Position numbers and translations under genes: made by a program
Assembly: GCF_900215205.1 (NCBI RefSeq)
Contig: NZ_OBDY01000015.1
Coordinates: 139,570-203,569, forward strand
DNA length: 64,000 bases
Reading direction: 5' to 3'
Source of the DNA: Paractinoplanes atraurantiacus
GTDB lineage: Bacteria > Actinomycetota > Actinomycetes > Mycobacteriales > Micromonosporaceae
The notes under the pieces: generated by a model
Database searches by the model: none
What the model saw: only the letters and a program-made list of their open reading frames with translations
What the model was told of the DNA's origin: nothing
Part shown: piece by piece, positions 26,767 through 36,119 of the stretch
Layout: every line of letters begins with the position of its first letter
How positions within the stretch are numbered: position 1 is the first letter of the stretch

Positions 26767-26882
26767 GACTCATCGGTCTGATCACCACCGCCGCTCTCGC
26801 CGCGCTCGCCGTGTCCGTCACCGTCGAGCTCGTGAGAGCATTGCCCGACATCCGGCGCTACGCACGGATGCGCGCGATGTGA
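26763..26882 (+). CDS. 39-residue hydrogenase-linked membrane peptide (DUF6893-like)
   Basis: Starts at GTG 26763 overlapping the preceding stop and ends at 26880-26882, overlapping the protease ATG. Sequence: short start, one helix (LIGLITTAALAALAVSVTVE), then a basic tail RRYARMRAM. This size and place in group 1h loci matches the small DUF6893 family, as I recall it. It could anchor the hydrogenase or its partners to the membrane. Confidence 0.7.
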   Translation: MRLIGLITTAALAALAVSVTVELVRALPDIRRYARMRAM

Positions 26883-27343
26883 TGGCGCCCCGGGTGCTGG
26901 TCGCCGGGGTCGGCAACGTCCTGCTGGGCGACGACGGCTTCGGCCCCGAGGTCGTGCGGCAGTTGGCCGAGCAGGAGCTGCCGCCGGACGTGCGGGTGGC
27001 CGACTACGGCATCCGCGGCCTGCACCTGGCCTACGACCTGCTGGACGCCTACGACGCGCTGATCCTCGTCGACGCGCTGCCCGGCGGCGGCCGCCCGGGC
27101 GAGGTGGTGCTGCTCAAGGTGAACGCCGACGACCGGAACAGCCGGGAGTTCGACGCGCACGGCATGGACCCGGCGGCCATGCTGGCGCATCTCGAACAGC
27201 TGGGCGGCAAGCTCCCGATGACCTATCTGGTCGGCTGCCGCGCGGCCACCACGGCCGAGTGGATCGGGCTGAGCCCGTCGGTCACCGCCGCGATCCCGGA
27301 GGCCATCGCCGCCGTCCGCTCCGTGCTGTCCCGGCTCGGGTGA
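26882..27343 (+). CDS. Hydrogenase maturation endopeptidase (HyaD/HybD family)
   Basis: 153 residues. VAGVGNVLLGDDGFGPEV holds the nickel-sensing Glu/Asp region, and later residues include the Asp of LILVDALPG and a His in DAHGMDP. The enzyme removes the C-terminal tail of the large subunit once nickel is in place; its target here is HhyL after His565. ATG at 26882 is preferred over the in-frame GTG three bases earlier. Confidence 0.92.
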   Translation: MAPRVLVAGVGNVLLGDDGFGPEVVRQLAEQELPPDVRVADYGIRGLHLAYDLLDAYDALILVDALPGGGRPGEVVLLKVNADDRNSREFDAHGMDPAAMLAHLEQLGGKLPMTYLVGCRAATTAEWIGLSPSVTAAIPEAIAAVRSVLSRLG

Positions 27344-27348
27344 GCGCC

Positions 27349-30192
27349 GTGTGCCTGGGCATACCCGGACGGGTGGTGGAGGTCCTCGACGGCTTCCACG
27401 GCCAGCTGGCCCTGGTCGACGTGCTCGGCGCTTCCCGGCGGGTCAACGTCGGCATGCTCGAGGTCCCACCCGAGCCCGGCCAGTGGGTGCTGATCCACAT
27501 GGGTTTCGCCGTCGAGGTCGTCGACGAGGACGCCGCCGCCGAGGCCCGGTCCGGGCTGGAGCTGATGGGCCGCCCGGCCGATCGGGTGCGCCGGCGGTTC
27601 ACCGTGTCCGGCTTGGTCCAGGGGGTGGGTTTCCGGCCCTTCGCGTACGCGACCGCGGCCGCCCTGGCGCTGACCGGCCGGGTCGCCAACACGGCCGCCG
27701 GCGTGGTGGCCGAGGTCGAGGGCGATCCGGAGGCGGTCACCGAGTACGGCCGCCGCCTGCGCGCCGACGGGCCACCGCTGGCCATGGTCACCGCCGTCGA
27801 GGAGACCGCGATGACCCCGCAGGGCGGCACCGGCTTCACCATCGACGCCTCGGGCCCGGCCGGCGAGGCACGCACCCTGGCCTCCCCCGACGTGGCCACC
27901 TGCGACGACTGCCTGCGCGAGCTGCGCGACCCGCGCGACCGCCGCTACCGGCACCCGTTCATCTCCTGCACCAATTGCGGCCCGCGCTTCACCATCATCG
28001 AAACCCTCCCGTACGACCGCGCGACCACCACGATGGCCGGTTTCCCCATGTGCGCCGACTGCCTTCGCGAGTACGAGGACCCGGCCGACCGCCGCTTCCA
28101 CGCCCAACCGATCGCCTGCCCCGCCTGCGGCCCCGAACTGGAGCTCCGCACCGCCGACGGCACCGTCGCCCCAGCCGCACTGGGCGGCGCGGACACATCG
28201 GGCGGCGCGGAGGCATCGGGCGCGGACACACCGGGCGGCGCGGAGGCATCGCGCGGCGCGGACACACCGGGCGGCGCGGACACACCGGGCGGCGCGGACA
28301 CACCGGGCGGCGCGGGCGCACTGGCGGCCGCGCGGGCCATGCTTGCCGCGGGGCGCATCGTGGCGGTCAAGGGTCTCGGCGGGTATCACCTGGCCTGCGA
28401 CGCCCGGAACGCGGCGGCCGTGGAGGAGCTTCGCCGCCGCAAGCGCCGCGGTGGCAAGCCCTTCGCTGTCATGGTGTCCGACCTGGGGGTCGCCCGCGAG
28501 CTGGTCGCGATGACCACGGCCGAGGAGGAGCTGCTGACCGGCGTCCGCCACCCGATCGTGCTGCTGCCCCGCCGGATTTATGCCGACATAGCCGCGCCAG
28601 ATGTGCCGCCCGGTCCCGGCCGGGATGTGCCGCCCGGCCCCGGCCGGGATGTGGCGCCCGGCCCAGGCCGCGATGCGCCGCCCAACACCCGCTGGGACTC
28701 GCGACCCAGCTCAGGCCGCGATACGCCGCCCGACACCCGCTGGGACTCGCGACCCGGCTCAGGCGGGGACCGACAGCTCAGCCCTCCGGGACGCGGCGCG
28801 GTGGCTGAGGCGGTGGCGCCGGGGAATCCTGATCTGGGTGTGATGCTGCCTTACACGCCGCTGCATGTTCTGCTGTTCGGGCTGGCCGGTGATCCGCCTG
28901 GGCCGGATGTTCTGGTGATGACGTCGGGCAATCTGTCCGGGGAGCCGATCGTCGTCGATGACCGGGACGCCGAGGAGCGGCTGAGTGGACTGGCCGACGC
29001 CTGGCTGCGGCACGACCGGGCGATCCGGGTGCCCTGTGACGACTCGGTGACCCGGCACGCCGCCGGGGGCGAGTTGCCGATCCGGCGGTCCCGCGGCTAC
29101 GCGCCGCTGCCTATCGCCCTGCCCTTCGAGGTGCCGCCTCTCCTCGCCGTGGGCGCGGACCTCAAGAACACGTGTGCGCTCGGCGCCGGACGGTACGCGT
29201 GGGTCAGTCAGCACATCGGTGACATGGACGACCTGCGCACGATCGAGGCGCTCGGCGCCACCGAGGCCCATCTGGAGGAGCTCACCGGCGTCCGGCCCGA
29301 GGTGCTGGTGGCCGACGCCCACCCCGGATATCGGTCGGCCGCGTGGGCCCGCGCGCACGCCGGCGGACGGCCGGTGCGGCTGGTCCAGCACCACCACGCG
29401 CACGTCGCCTCGGTGATGGCCGAGCACGGGCTCGGCGCCGGCGAGCGGGTGATCGGGGTGGCCTTCGACGGCACCGGGTACGGCGACGACGGCGCGGTGT
29501 GGGGTGGTGAGGTGCTCGTCGCCGACTACAAGGCGTACCACCGGGAAGCCCATCTGGGCTACGTGCCGCTGGCCGGCGGCGACGCCAGCGTGCGGCGCCC
29601 GTATCGGATGGCCCTCTCCCACCTGCGTGCGGCCGGGGTGCCCTGGACGCCGGAGCTGCCGCCGGTCGCGGCTTGCCCGCCGGTCGAGCGCGAGCTGCTG
29701 GCCCGGCAGCTGACGACCGGGTTCGGCTGCGTGCCCACCTCCAGCATGGGCCGGCTGTTCGACGCCGTGGCCTCGCTGGCCGGGGTCTGCCACACCGTCG
29801 AGTACGAGGCCGAGGCGGCGATCCGGCTCGCCGGGCTGGCCCGGGTGGGTTTCGCGGCCGGGGCCTACCGCTTCCCGGTCACCGGCGATCCGGGGCCGGT
29901 GATCCGGGCGGTCGCGGCCGACGTGGTCCGGGGCGTGCCGGCGGCCGACATCGCCGCCCGGTTCCACGCCGCGGTGGCGGCCCTGATCGCCGATCTGGCC
30001 GAGGCCGCCCGCCGGTCGAGTGGGCTCGGCGTCGTCGCGCTCGGCGGCGGCGTCTTCCAGAACGCGCTGCTGGCCGGCGCGGCCACCGAAGCGCTGCGGG
30101 AGCGGGGATTCACCGTGCTGCTCCCCCGGCTGCTGCCACCCAACGACGGCGGCCTGGCGCTCGGCCAGCTCATGGCCGCCGCGTCCGCCTAG
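27349..30192 (+). CDS. hypF: HypC-HypF fusion: hydrogenase cyanide-ligand synthesis carbamoyltransferase with N-terminal HypC domain
   Basis: 947 residues from GTG at 27349, chosen because it puts Cys at position 2 (MCLGIPGRV) as HypC needs. Residues 1-75 are HypC. An acylphosphatase domain follows (VSGLVQGVGFRPF from ~86), then two zinc fingers (CDDC...CTNCG from 185, CADC...CPACG from 235), the YrdC-like domain and the Kae1-like domain (QHHHAHVASV near 682, GGGVFQN near 900). HypF makes the thiocarbamate on HypE that becomes the CN ligands. Two low-complexity insertions (~278-326 and ~418-483) flank the first part of YrdC. A separate hypC follows directly. Confidence 0.9.
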   Translation: MCLGIPGRVVEVLDGFHGQLALVDVLGASRRVNVGMLEVPPEPGQWVLIHMGFAVEVVDEDAAAEARSGLELMGRPADRVRRRFTVSGLVQGVGFRPFAYATAAALALTGRVANTAAGVVAEVEGDPEAVTEYGRRLRADGPPLAMVTAVEETAMTPQGGTGFTIDASGPAGEARTLASPDVATCDDCLRELRDPRDRRYRHPFISCTNCGPRFTIIETLPYDRATTTMAGFPMCADCLREYEDPADRRFHAQPIACPACGPELELRTADGTVAPAALGGADTSGGAEASGADTPGGAEASRGADTPGGADTPGGADTPGGAGALAAARAMLAAGRIVAVKGLGGYHLACDARNAAAVEELRRRKRRGGKPFAVMVSDLGVARELVAMTTAEEELLTGVRHPIVLLPRRIYADIAAPDVPPGPGRDVPPGPGRDVAPGPGRDAPPNTRWDSRPSSGRDTPPDTRWDSRPGSGGDRQLSPPGRGAVAEAVAPGNPDLGVMLPYTPLHVLLFGLAGDPPGPDVLVMTSGNLSGEPIVVDDRDAEERLSGLADAWLRHDRAIRVPCDDSVTRHAAGGELPIRRSRGYAPLPIALPFEVPPLLAVGADLKNTCALGAGRYAWVSQHIGDMDDLRTIEALGATEAHLEELTGVRPEVLVADAHPGYRSAAWARAHAGGRPVRLVQHHHAHVASVMAEHGLGAGERVIGVAFDGTGYGDDGAVWGGEVLVADYKAYHREAHLGYVPLAGGDASVRRPYRMALSHLRAAGVPWTPELPPVAACPPVERELLARQLTTGFGCVPTSSMGRLFDAVASLAGVCHTVEYEAEAAIRLAGLARVGFAAGAYRFPVTGDPGPVIRAVAADVVRGVPAADIAARFHAAVAALIADLAEAARRSSGLGVVALGGGVFQNALLAGAATEALRERGFTVLLPRLLPPNDGGLALGQLMAAASA
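28180..28325 (+). repeat. 18-bp-based tandem repeat coding Gly-Gly-Ala-Asp-Thr-Pro units
   Basis: Copies of GGACACACCGGGCGGCGC and variants within hypF, between the second zinc finger and the YrdC domain. Encodes GGADTPGGAE-type sequence. Confidence 0.8.
28600..28790 (+). repeat. 24-bp and 48-bp tandem repeats inside the YrdC domain of hypF
   Basis: Three 24-base units coding DVPPGPGR, then two ~48-base units coding a PPxTRWDSRPxSG pattern. Inserted between PRRIYADIA and the conserved GVMLPYTPLH of the YrdC domain. Confidence 0.8.
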
Positions 30193-30206
30193 GAAGGAGA
30201 CCTCCC

Positions 30207-30445
30207 ATGTGCCTGGCCGTGCCGGGACGCGTCATCAGCATCACCGAGGCCGACGGCACCACGATGGCCGAGGTGGACTTCGGCGGCGTCCGCAAGAGCG
30301 TGTGCCTGCAGTACGTACCGGACGCGGCGGTCGGCGAGTACGTCGTCGTGCACGTCGGCTTCGCCATCCAGCGCCTCGACGAGCGGTCGGCGCGGGAGAC
30401 CCTGGAGAACTTCGAGCGGCTCGGCATCCTGAAAGAGGAGTTCCG

Positions 30446-30449
<4 letters not shown>
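30207..30449 (+). CDS. hypC: Hydrogenase maturation chaperone HypC
   Basis: 80 residues, MCLAVPGRV at the N-terminus with the essential Cys2 and a conserved late HVGFAIQRLDE. Strong ribosome site AGGAAGGAGA. HypC carries the Fe(CN)2CO intermediate with HypD and guides it to the large subunit. It is the second HypC here, after the domain fused to HypF. Overlaps hypD by four bases. Confidence 0.95.
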
Positions 30450-31545
<1,096 letters not shown>

Positions 31546-31549
<4 letters not shown>

Positions 31550-32610
31550 CGGCGGGCCTGGACTTCGAGGGCTGGAGCTGCCCGCTGCCGCTGCGGGACA
31601 CCCCGGCCGTCGTGATGGGTCACGGCGGCGGCGGGGCGATGAGCGGCGACCTGATCGAGCATCTGTTCCTGCCCGGCTACGGGTCGGCCGCCCCCGCGGG
31701 CTCCGGCCGGAGCGACTGCGCCGTCGTCACGGTCGGCGGCACCCGGATCGCGCTGTCCACCGACTCGTTCGTGGTCAAGCCGATGTTCTTCCCCGGCGGC
31801 TCGATCGGCGACCTGGCCGTCAACGGCACGGTCAACGACCTGGCCATGGCCGGGGCCACCCCGCTCTATCTGTCGGCCGCCTTCATCCTTCAGGAGGGCA
31901 CCGCGATGACCGAGCTGGGCCGGGTCGCCGAGGCGATGGGCGCGGCCGCCCGGGCGGCCGGCGTGCAGCTGGTCACCGGCGACACCAAAGTGGTGGACAA
32001 CGGCAGCGGCGACGGCGTCTACATCACCACCACCGGCGTCGGGGCGGTGCCCGAGGGCGCCGACATCCATCCGGGCCGGGCCGCCGCCGGCGACGCGGTG
32101 CTGATCAGCGGGGACATCGGCGTGCACGGGGTGGCCGTGCTGAGCTGCCGGGAGGGCCTCGAGTTCGGCACCACCGTGGCCAGCGACACCGCGGCGCTGC
32201 ACGGGCTGGTCGCGGCCATGCTCGCCACCGGCGCCGACCTGCACGTGCTGCGTGATCCGACCCGCGGCGGGGTGGCCGCCTCGCTCAACGAGATCGCCCG
32301 GGCCGGGCACGTCGGCGTCGACCTGGTCGAACGTGACCTGCCGGTGCCGGCCGAGGTGCGCGACGCGTGCAGCCTGCTCGGGCTCGACCCGCTCCAGGTG
32401 GCCAACGAGGGCAAGCTGATCGCCTTCGTCCCGGCCGAGAGCGCGGACGACGTGCTGGCGGCGATGCGGGCGCATCCGCTCGGCGCCGGGTCACGGCGGA
32501 TCGGCGCCTGCGTGGCCGAGCATCCGGGCATGGTGGTCGCCCGCACGGCTCTGGGTGGAACCCGGGTGGTGCCGCTGCCGATCGGCGAGCAGCTGCCCCG
32601 GATCTGCTGA
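31546..32610 (+). CDS. hypE: Hydrogenase maturation protein HypE
   Basis: 354 residues, AIR synthase-type fold (MGHGGGGAMSGDLIEHLF, VTGDTKVVDNG, LRDPTRGGVAASLNE) ending in PRIC. The C-terminal Cys receives the carbamoyl group from HypF and is dehydrated to thiocyanate. Complete; coupled to hypD. Confidence 0.96.
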
Positions 32611-32669
32611 GACCGAGCGAGCGGGCGACAGCGAGGTGGACGCGAACGAGGCCGAGGGGAGGGGCGACG

Positions 32670-33398
32670 GTGAGCGAGGCCGGGGAGCTGTTGTTCGCCC
32701 GGTACGCCTACCCGCCGAACGAGCTGGGCTACTGCGGGCCGGACGGCGCCTCGGCCCTGCTGGCGCCGGGCGTGCCGGGCGAGATCGCGGCCCGGGCCCG
32801 GGGGTTCGAGGGCGCCTGGAGCTATCTGGAGCTGCTGGCGGCCGCGGCCGGGGTCGGCGACCCGCTCGACGAGACGGTGGTGGAGGCGTACTGGATCGGC
32901 AACGCGCTGCTCGACGAGGTGCCACCGGCGGCGCTCGTGTCCTGGCTGGGCGACCGCTTCCGCGGGCAGCGCGGCGGGACCTGGCGCTCGGCCGGCGAGC
33001 GGGCGGTGGCGCACCACAGCTTCCACGTCTTCGAGGTCTATCCGTGGGCCGCGCTGCTCGGCGCCGGCCCGTCGCCGGTGGCCCTGCGGGTCCTCGACCG
33101 GTGCCGGGTCCGGCCCGGCGTCGTGATCCGGGTCGACGGGGAACGGGCCGTCGTCCGGTCCGGCCCCCTGGTCAGTGACGGCACCTCTCTGGCCAGGGGA
33201 CCGGATCGCCCGGAGGAGGTCCGGTGGTCGGCGGGCGGGCGGGCGCTGATCGGCGCTCCGGCGCCCGGTGACCGGGTCGCGCTGCACTGGGACTGGATCT
33301 GCGACGTGCTGACGGCCGAGCAGGCCGGGCGGCTGGACGCCCTCGAGAGAAGGCAGCTCGGTCAGCTCAGGCTGAACGCCGCGCGGCTCCAGACCTGA
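32670..33398 (+). CDS. Hydrogenase-cluster protein (DUF6390-like)
   Basis: 242 residues from GTG at 32670 with GGGGAGGGG upstream. N-terminus LFARYAYPPNELGYCGPD, then GRSYLELL-like helices, HHSFHVFEVYPWAALL, and a late ALHWDWICDVL. The length and signature match a family I recall as DUF6390 that accompanies these hydrogenases; the function is unknown. Last rightward gene of the operon. Its 3' end overlaps the leftward gene at 33362 by 37 bases. Confidence 0.65.
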   Translation: MSEAGELLFARYAYPPNELGYCGPDGASALLAPGVPGEIAARARGFEGAWSYLELLAAAAGVGDPLDETVVEAYWIGNALLDEVPPAALVSWLGDRFRGQRGGTWRSAGERAVAHHSFHVFEVYPWAALLGAGPSPVALRVLDRCRVRPGVVIRVDGERAVVRSGPLVSDGTSLARGPDRPEEVRWSAGGRALIGAPAPGDRVALHWDWICDVLTAEQAGRLDALERRQLGQLRLNAARLQT

Positions 33399-33934
33399 TG
33401 CATCTCGACGCCCTCGACCGTGCGCCGGAACCGGACCACCCGGTCGGCACCGAGGCCACTGGCCAGCTCGGCCGTGACATCGTGGACGAACGGGTCCGGG
33501 ACGGTGACGACGGGCAGGCTGCCGCCCTCGACGAGAGGCGCGAGGGCGGCGCTGCCCCGGTAGCCCGGCGCGGGAACGGCGACCACGTCGTGCCGCGGCA
33601 GGTGGCCCCTCAACCCCGCCACCACGGATCGCGCCCCGGGGCCGGGCCAATGCTGGGCTCCGTAGACGATCACCAGCTCGTCGGTGGCGGCCAGCTCCGC
33701 GAGGCGGGCCACCACAGCGCCCGTACCCCACCGGGTCTCCGCCTCGCCCACGACCGCGATCGTCACCGATCCCACCCATGCGAGCGGCGGCTCGGATTCC
33801 GGGAGGGCGCTCCACCACCCGGACTCCGGCTCCCGCACGGTGGTCTCGGCGAGACGCGGCGAGGGGATCCGTGGTGAAGGTGCCCGCAGCATCGCGCGCA
33901 GTCCCGTGCAGGTCTGACGAAGGTGCCGGGTCAC
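33362..33934 (-). CDS. Unrecognised protein at the hydrogenase locus
   Basis: 190 residues from GTG at 33934 (GAGGTGAG just upstream). After a ~50-residue basic, Pro-rich N-terminus comes an alpha/beta domain: SVTIAVVGEAETRWG, LVIVYGAQHWPG, HDVVAVPAPGYRGSAAL, LPVVTVPDP. This alternation of strands and helices resembles a small Rossmann-like fold, but no cofactor motif is evident. Ends inside the 3' end of the DUF6390-like gene. Could belong to the second hydrogenase module upstream on the same strand, with a 124-base gap. Confidence 0.6.
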   Translation of the reverse strand: MTRHLRQTCTGLRAMLRAPSPRIPSPRLAETTVREPESGWWSALPESEPPLAWVGSVTIAVVGEAETRWGTGAVVARLAELAATDELVIVYGAQHWPGPGARSVVAGLRGHLPRHDVVAVPAPGYRGSAALAPLVEGGSLPVVTVPDPFVHDVTAELASGLGADRVVRFRRTVEGVEMHQVWSRAAFSLS

Positions 33935-34042
33935 GGTCTCACCTCATGATCGATCGGGGCGGGGGGAAAGTCACCACAGCGTGCCCCAGCGGCGGCGAAC
34001 CGCACCAGCCCCAGTCTTGTCCACCCGCTAGGGCGTACCGAC

Positions 34043-34058
34043 CGGACACATGTGTCCG
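34043..34058. promoter_or_regulatory. 16-bp perfect palindrome after the second DUF5947 gene
   Basis: CGGACACATGTGTCCG, adjacent to the stop at 34059 and ~110 bases upstream of the 33934 start. Too short for a good terminator; more like an operator. It shares the CCGGACA half-site with the boxes at 36066-36119. Confidence 0.5.
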
Positions 34059-34613
34059 CTACACCCGGGACCGAAGATCGTGAAGAAAGGCATCGAGGAG
34101 GTGACGTACGGCCGGGCCGCCGTCCCCGCCCTGCCAGCGTGACCGGACCGCGCCGGCCAGGGCGTAGCAGGCGTCGACCGGCACCAGGAACGCCTCCCGG
34201 CCGGTCAGGTAGATCGCCTCGACGTCCGCGACCGGCTCCCGCAGCAGCGGGTTGGCCGCCGCGAGCCGGTCCCAGGCGGCACCGTCCACCTCGCACTCGG
34301 TGGTGCCGGCCGGGCTCGGGCAGCTCGCCACCAGCCGCTCCCCTTCGCCGTGGGCGACCACGAAGGCGGGCGTCACCGGCACCCCGAGCGCCTCGCCGTC
34401 GGCCGGGCCGAGCGCGAGGTAGCGATCGGGCACCGCCCGGAACCGTCCCGCCCCGGGCGCCTGAAACAGCAGGTGGCACGGGTGGCACGCGCAGAGCAGC
34501 GACCGGTCGGCCAAGGCCAGCACGTGCCGGTGCTCCTCGCCGATCACCGTGGCGCACAGCTCGCAGCGGGGCACCGGCGCCACGGTGAAGCGGCGGAGCC
34601 CCGGCCCGCTCAT
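34059..34613 (-). CDS. Second DUF5947-type hydrogenase-associated protein
   Basis: 184 residues. Zinc ligands CELC near 17 and CACHPC near 42, then the same body as the 24381 copy (RYLALGPADGEALGVPVTP, DVEAIYLTGREAFLVPVDACYALAGAVRSRW). It overlaps the NifU-like gene by four bases. Sequence divergence from the first copy is substantial, so the duplication is not recent. Confidence 0.75.
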   Translation of the reverse strand: MSGPGLRRFTVAPVPRCELCATVIGEEHRHVLALADRSLLCACHPCHLLFQAPGAGRFRAVPDRYLALGPADGEALGVPVTPAFVVAHGEGERLVASCPSPAGTTECEVDGAAWDRLAAANPLLREPVADVEAIYLTGREAFLVPVDACYALAGAVRSRWQGGDGGPAVRHLLDAFLHDLRSRV

Positions 34614-35083
34614 CCCGGGCGCCGGGTCACCTGGAGCAGCGGCGGTGGCGTCTCCACCTCGACCCGGACCGCCTCGGGCGCCACCCGCCGGACCGCCGAC
34701 TCGATCAGCGAGCGCTGGGCCGAGCCGCAGCCGCGGCTCCCGGCCGCCCGCAGGCGCACCACCCCGTCGTCGCCGATGCCGAGCAGGTCGAGCTCGCCGA
34801 CCCGCGGCCGCAGCCGTTCGAGGGCGCGGGTGATCCGTTCCCGCGGTCCCGCCGGGTGCAGGTCGTGCACGAGCAGCAGGCTCTCCACGAGGGGGTCGTC
34901 GCACAGGGCGGTGGCGCCCTCGGGCCCGAGCCGTTCGACGACGCGGCGCAGTCCCTCGCCGTACAACTGGACCAAGCATCTGACCAGCTCGTCGGCCACC
35001 AGCGCGGACCGGGGATCGGGACCGGCCCGCAACTGCTCGATCAGCACCTCGACCCGGGCCGCGGCGGCGTCGGGGGTGGTCAT
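34610..35083 (-). CDS. Second NifU-like hydrogenase accessory protein
   Basis: 157 residues, same plan as the 23914 gene (LLVHDLHPAGPRERITRALERL, then GVVRLRAAGSRGCGSAQRS). One Cys of the NifU CxxC motif remains, so this copy is closer to the ancestral form. Coupled by ATGA to both the small-subunit gene and the DUF5947 gene. Confidence 0.72.
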   Translation of the reverse strand: MTTPDAAAARVEVLIEQLRAGPDPRSALVADELVRCLVQLYGEGLRRVVERLGPEGATALCDDPLVESLLLVHDLHPAGPRERITRALERLRPRVGELDLLGIGDDGVVRLRAAGSRGCGSAQRSLIESAVRRVAPEAVRVEVETPPPLLQVTRRPG

Positions 35084-36039
35084 CGCGGCGGCCCGGTCGA
35101 CACCCGCACGGTGAAGCCGCGCAGCGTGCGCACGAGCGAGCCGTACCCCGGCCCGTCGTCGGCCGCGGCCGCCACCGGCTCGTCCATGAACGGCATGAAC
35201 TTGTCGGGGAAGCCCGGCATGGTGCAGGCGATGCAGATGCCGCCGACGTTCGGGCAGCCGCCGACGCCGTTGATCCAGCCGCGCTTGGCCACGTTGCACC
35301 GCACCACCTGGCCCCAGCAGCCGACCTTGACCAGGCAGGTGGGCGAGCCGTAGCCGGAGGCGAACTCGCTCTGGTCGTAGTAGGCGGCCCGGTCGCAGCC
35401 GGTGTGCACGGTCGCCTCGAACAGCCAGCGCGGCCGCAGGAACTCGTCGAGCGGGATCATCGGGGCCTGCCCGGCCAGTTGGTAGAGCAGGTAGAGCAGC
35501 ACCTCGGTGAGGTTGTCGGGGTGGGTCGGGCAGCCGGGCACGCAGACGATGGGCAGGCCCGCCCGCGACCGCCAGTCCCAGCCCAGGTGGTCGGGCACGC
35601 CCATGGCCCCGGTCGGGTTGCCGGCCATCGCGTGGATGCCGCCGTACGTCGCGCAGGTGCCGACCGCCATGACCGCGGCCGCCCGCGGGGCCAGCCGGTC
35701 GAGCCACTCGCCGGCGGTGACCGGCTGCCCGGTCGCCGGGTCGTTGCCGAACCCGCTCCAGTAGCCGTCGTCCTTGTTGGTCTCGTCGGCCACCGAGCCC
35801 TCGACGATCAGCACGAACGGCTCCAGCTCGCCGCGCTCGGCCCGGTGGTACCACTCGATGAAGCTGGGCCCGGAGTCGTAGTCGAAGAACGGCCAGTGCA
35901 GGGCCACCTCGGGCAGGCCGGGCAGCGCGCCCTGCACGATGTCCTCGATGCTGGGCTGGGTGGCCGCGGTCAGGGCCACCGACTCGCCGTCGCAGCTGAG
36001 GCCGCCGTTCATCCAGAGAATGTGCAGGATGTCAGCCAT
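35080..36039 (-). CDS. Second group 1h hydrogenase small subunit, no partner large subunit
   Basis: 319 residues from ATG at 36039. All Cys cluster motifs of HhyS are kept (GTCATYGG, CVPGCP, HTGC, CLVKVGCWGQ, GGCPNVGGICIAC), but the proximal-cluster segment reads SCDGES, with Glu19 where HhyS has Asp23. The protein is ~19 residues shorter, mainly at the termini. No large-subunit gene, intact or broken, lies in the module. It may pair with HhyL as an alternative electron-transfer subunit, or serve a different partner elsewhere. Divergent from an HTH gene. Confidence 0.9.
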   Translation of the reverse strand: MADILHILWMNGGLSCDGESVALTAATQPSIEDIVQGALPGLPEVALHWPFFDYDSGPSFIEWYHRAERGELEPFVLIVEGSVADETNKDDGYWSGFGNDPATGQPVTAGEWLDRLAPRAAAVMAVGTCATYGGIHAMAGNPTGAMGVPDHLGWDWRSRAGLPIVCVPGCPTHPDNLTEVLLYLLYQLAGQAPMIPLDEFLRPRWLFEATVHTGCDRAAYYDQSEFASGYGSPTCLVKVGCWGQVVRCNVAKRGWINGVGGCPNVGGICIACTMPGFPDKFMPFMDEPVAAAADDGPGYGSLVRTLRGFTVRVSTGPPR

Positions 36040-36065
36040 CGCTCCCACGCTCGGAAGATCGACAT

Positions 36066-36119
36066 GCCGGACATTCCGGCCGTCCGATCCGGACGAGCAT
36101 ATTCCCGCCGCCCGGACAT
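36066..36119. promoter_or_regulatory. Tandem palindromes between the second hydrogenase module and an HTH gene
   Basis: GCCGGACATTCCGGC (36066-36080) and GTCCGATCCGGAC (36082-36094) are both perfect inverted repeats two bases apart, and CCGGACAT recurs at 36112-36119. They fill the divergent promoter region and are probable operators, perhaps for the HTH protein. Confidence 0.6.

Noticed and set aside
28600..28790. Repeat array considered as CRISPR
   Set aside because: Units are contiguous, in frame and without spacers; they code for Pro/Gly repeats in HypF.
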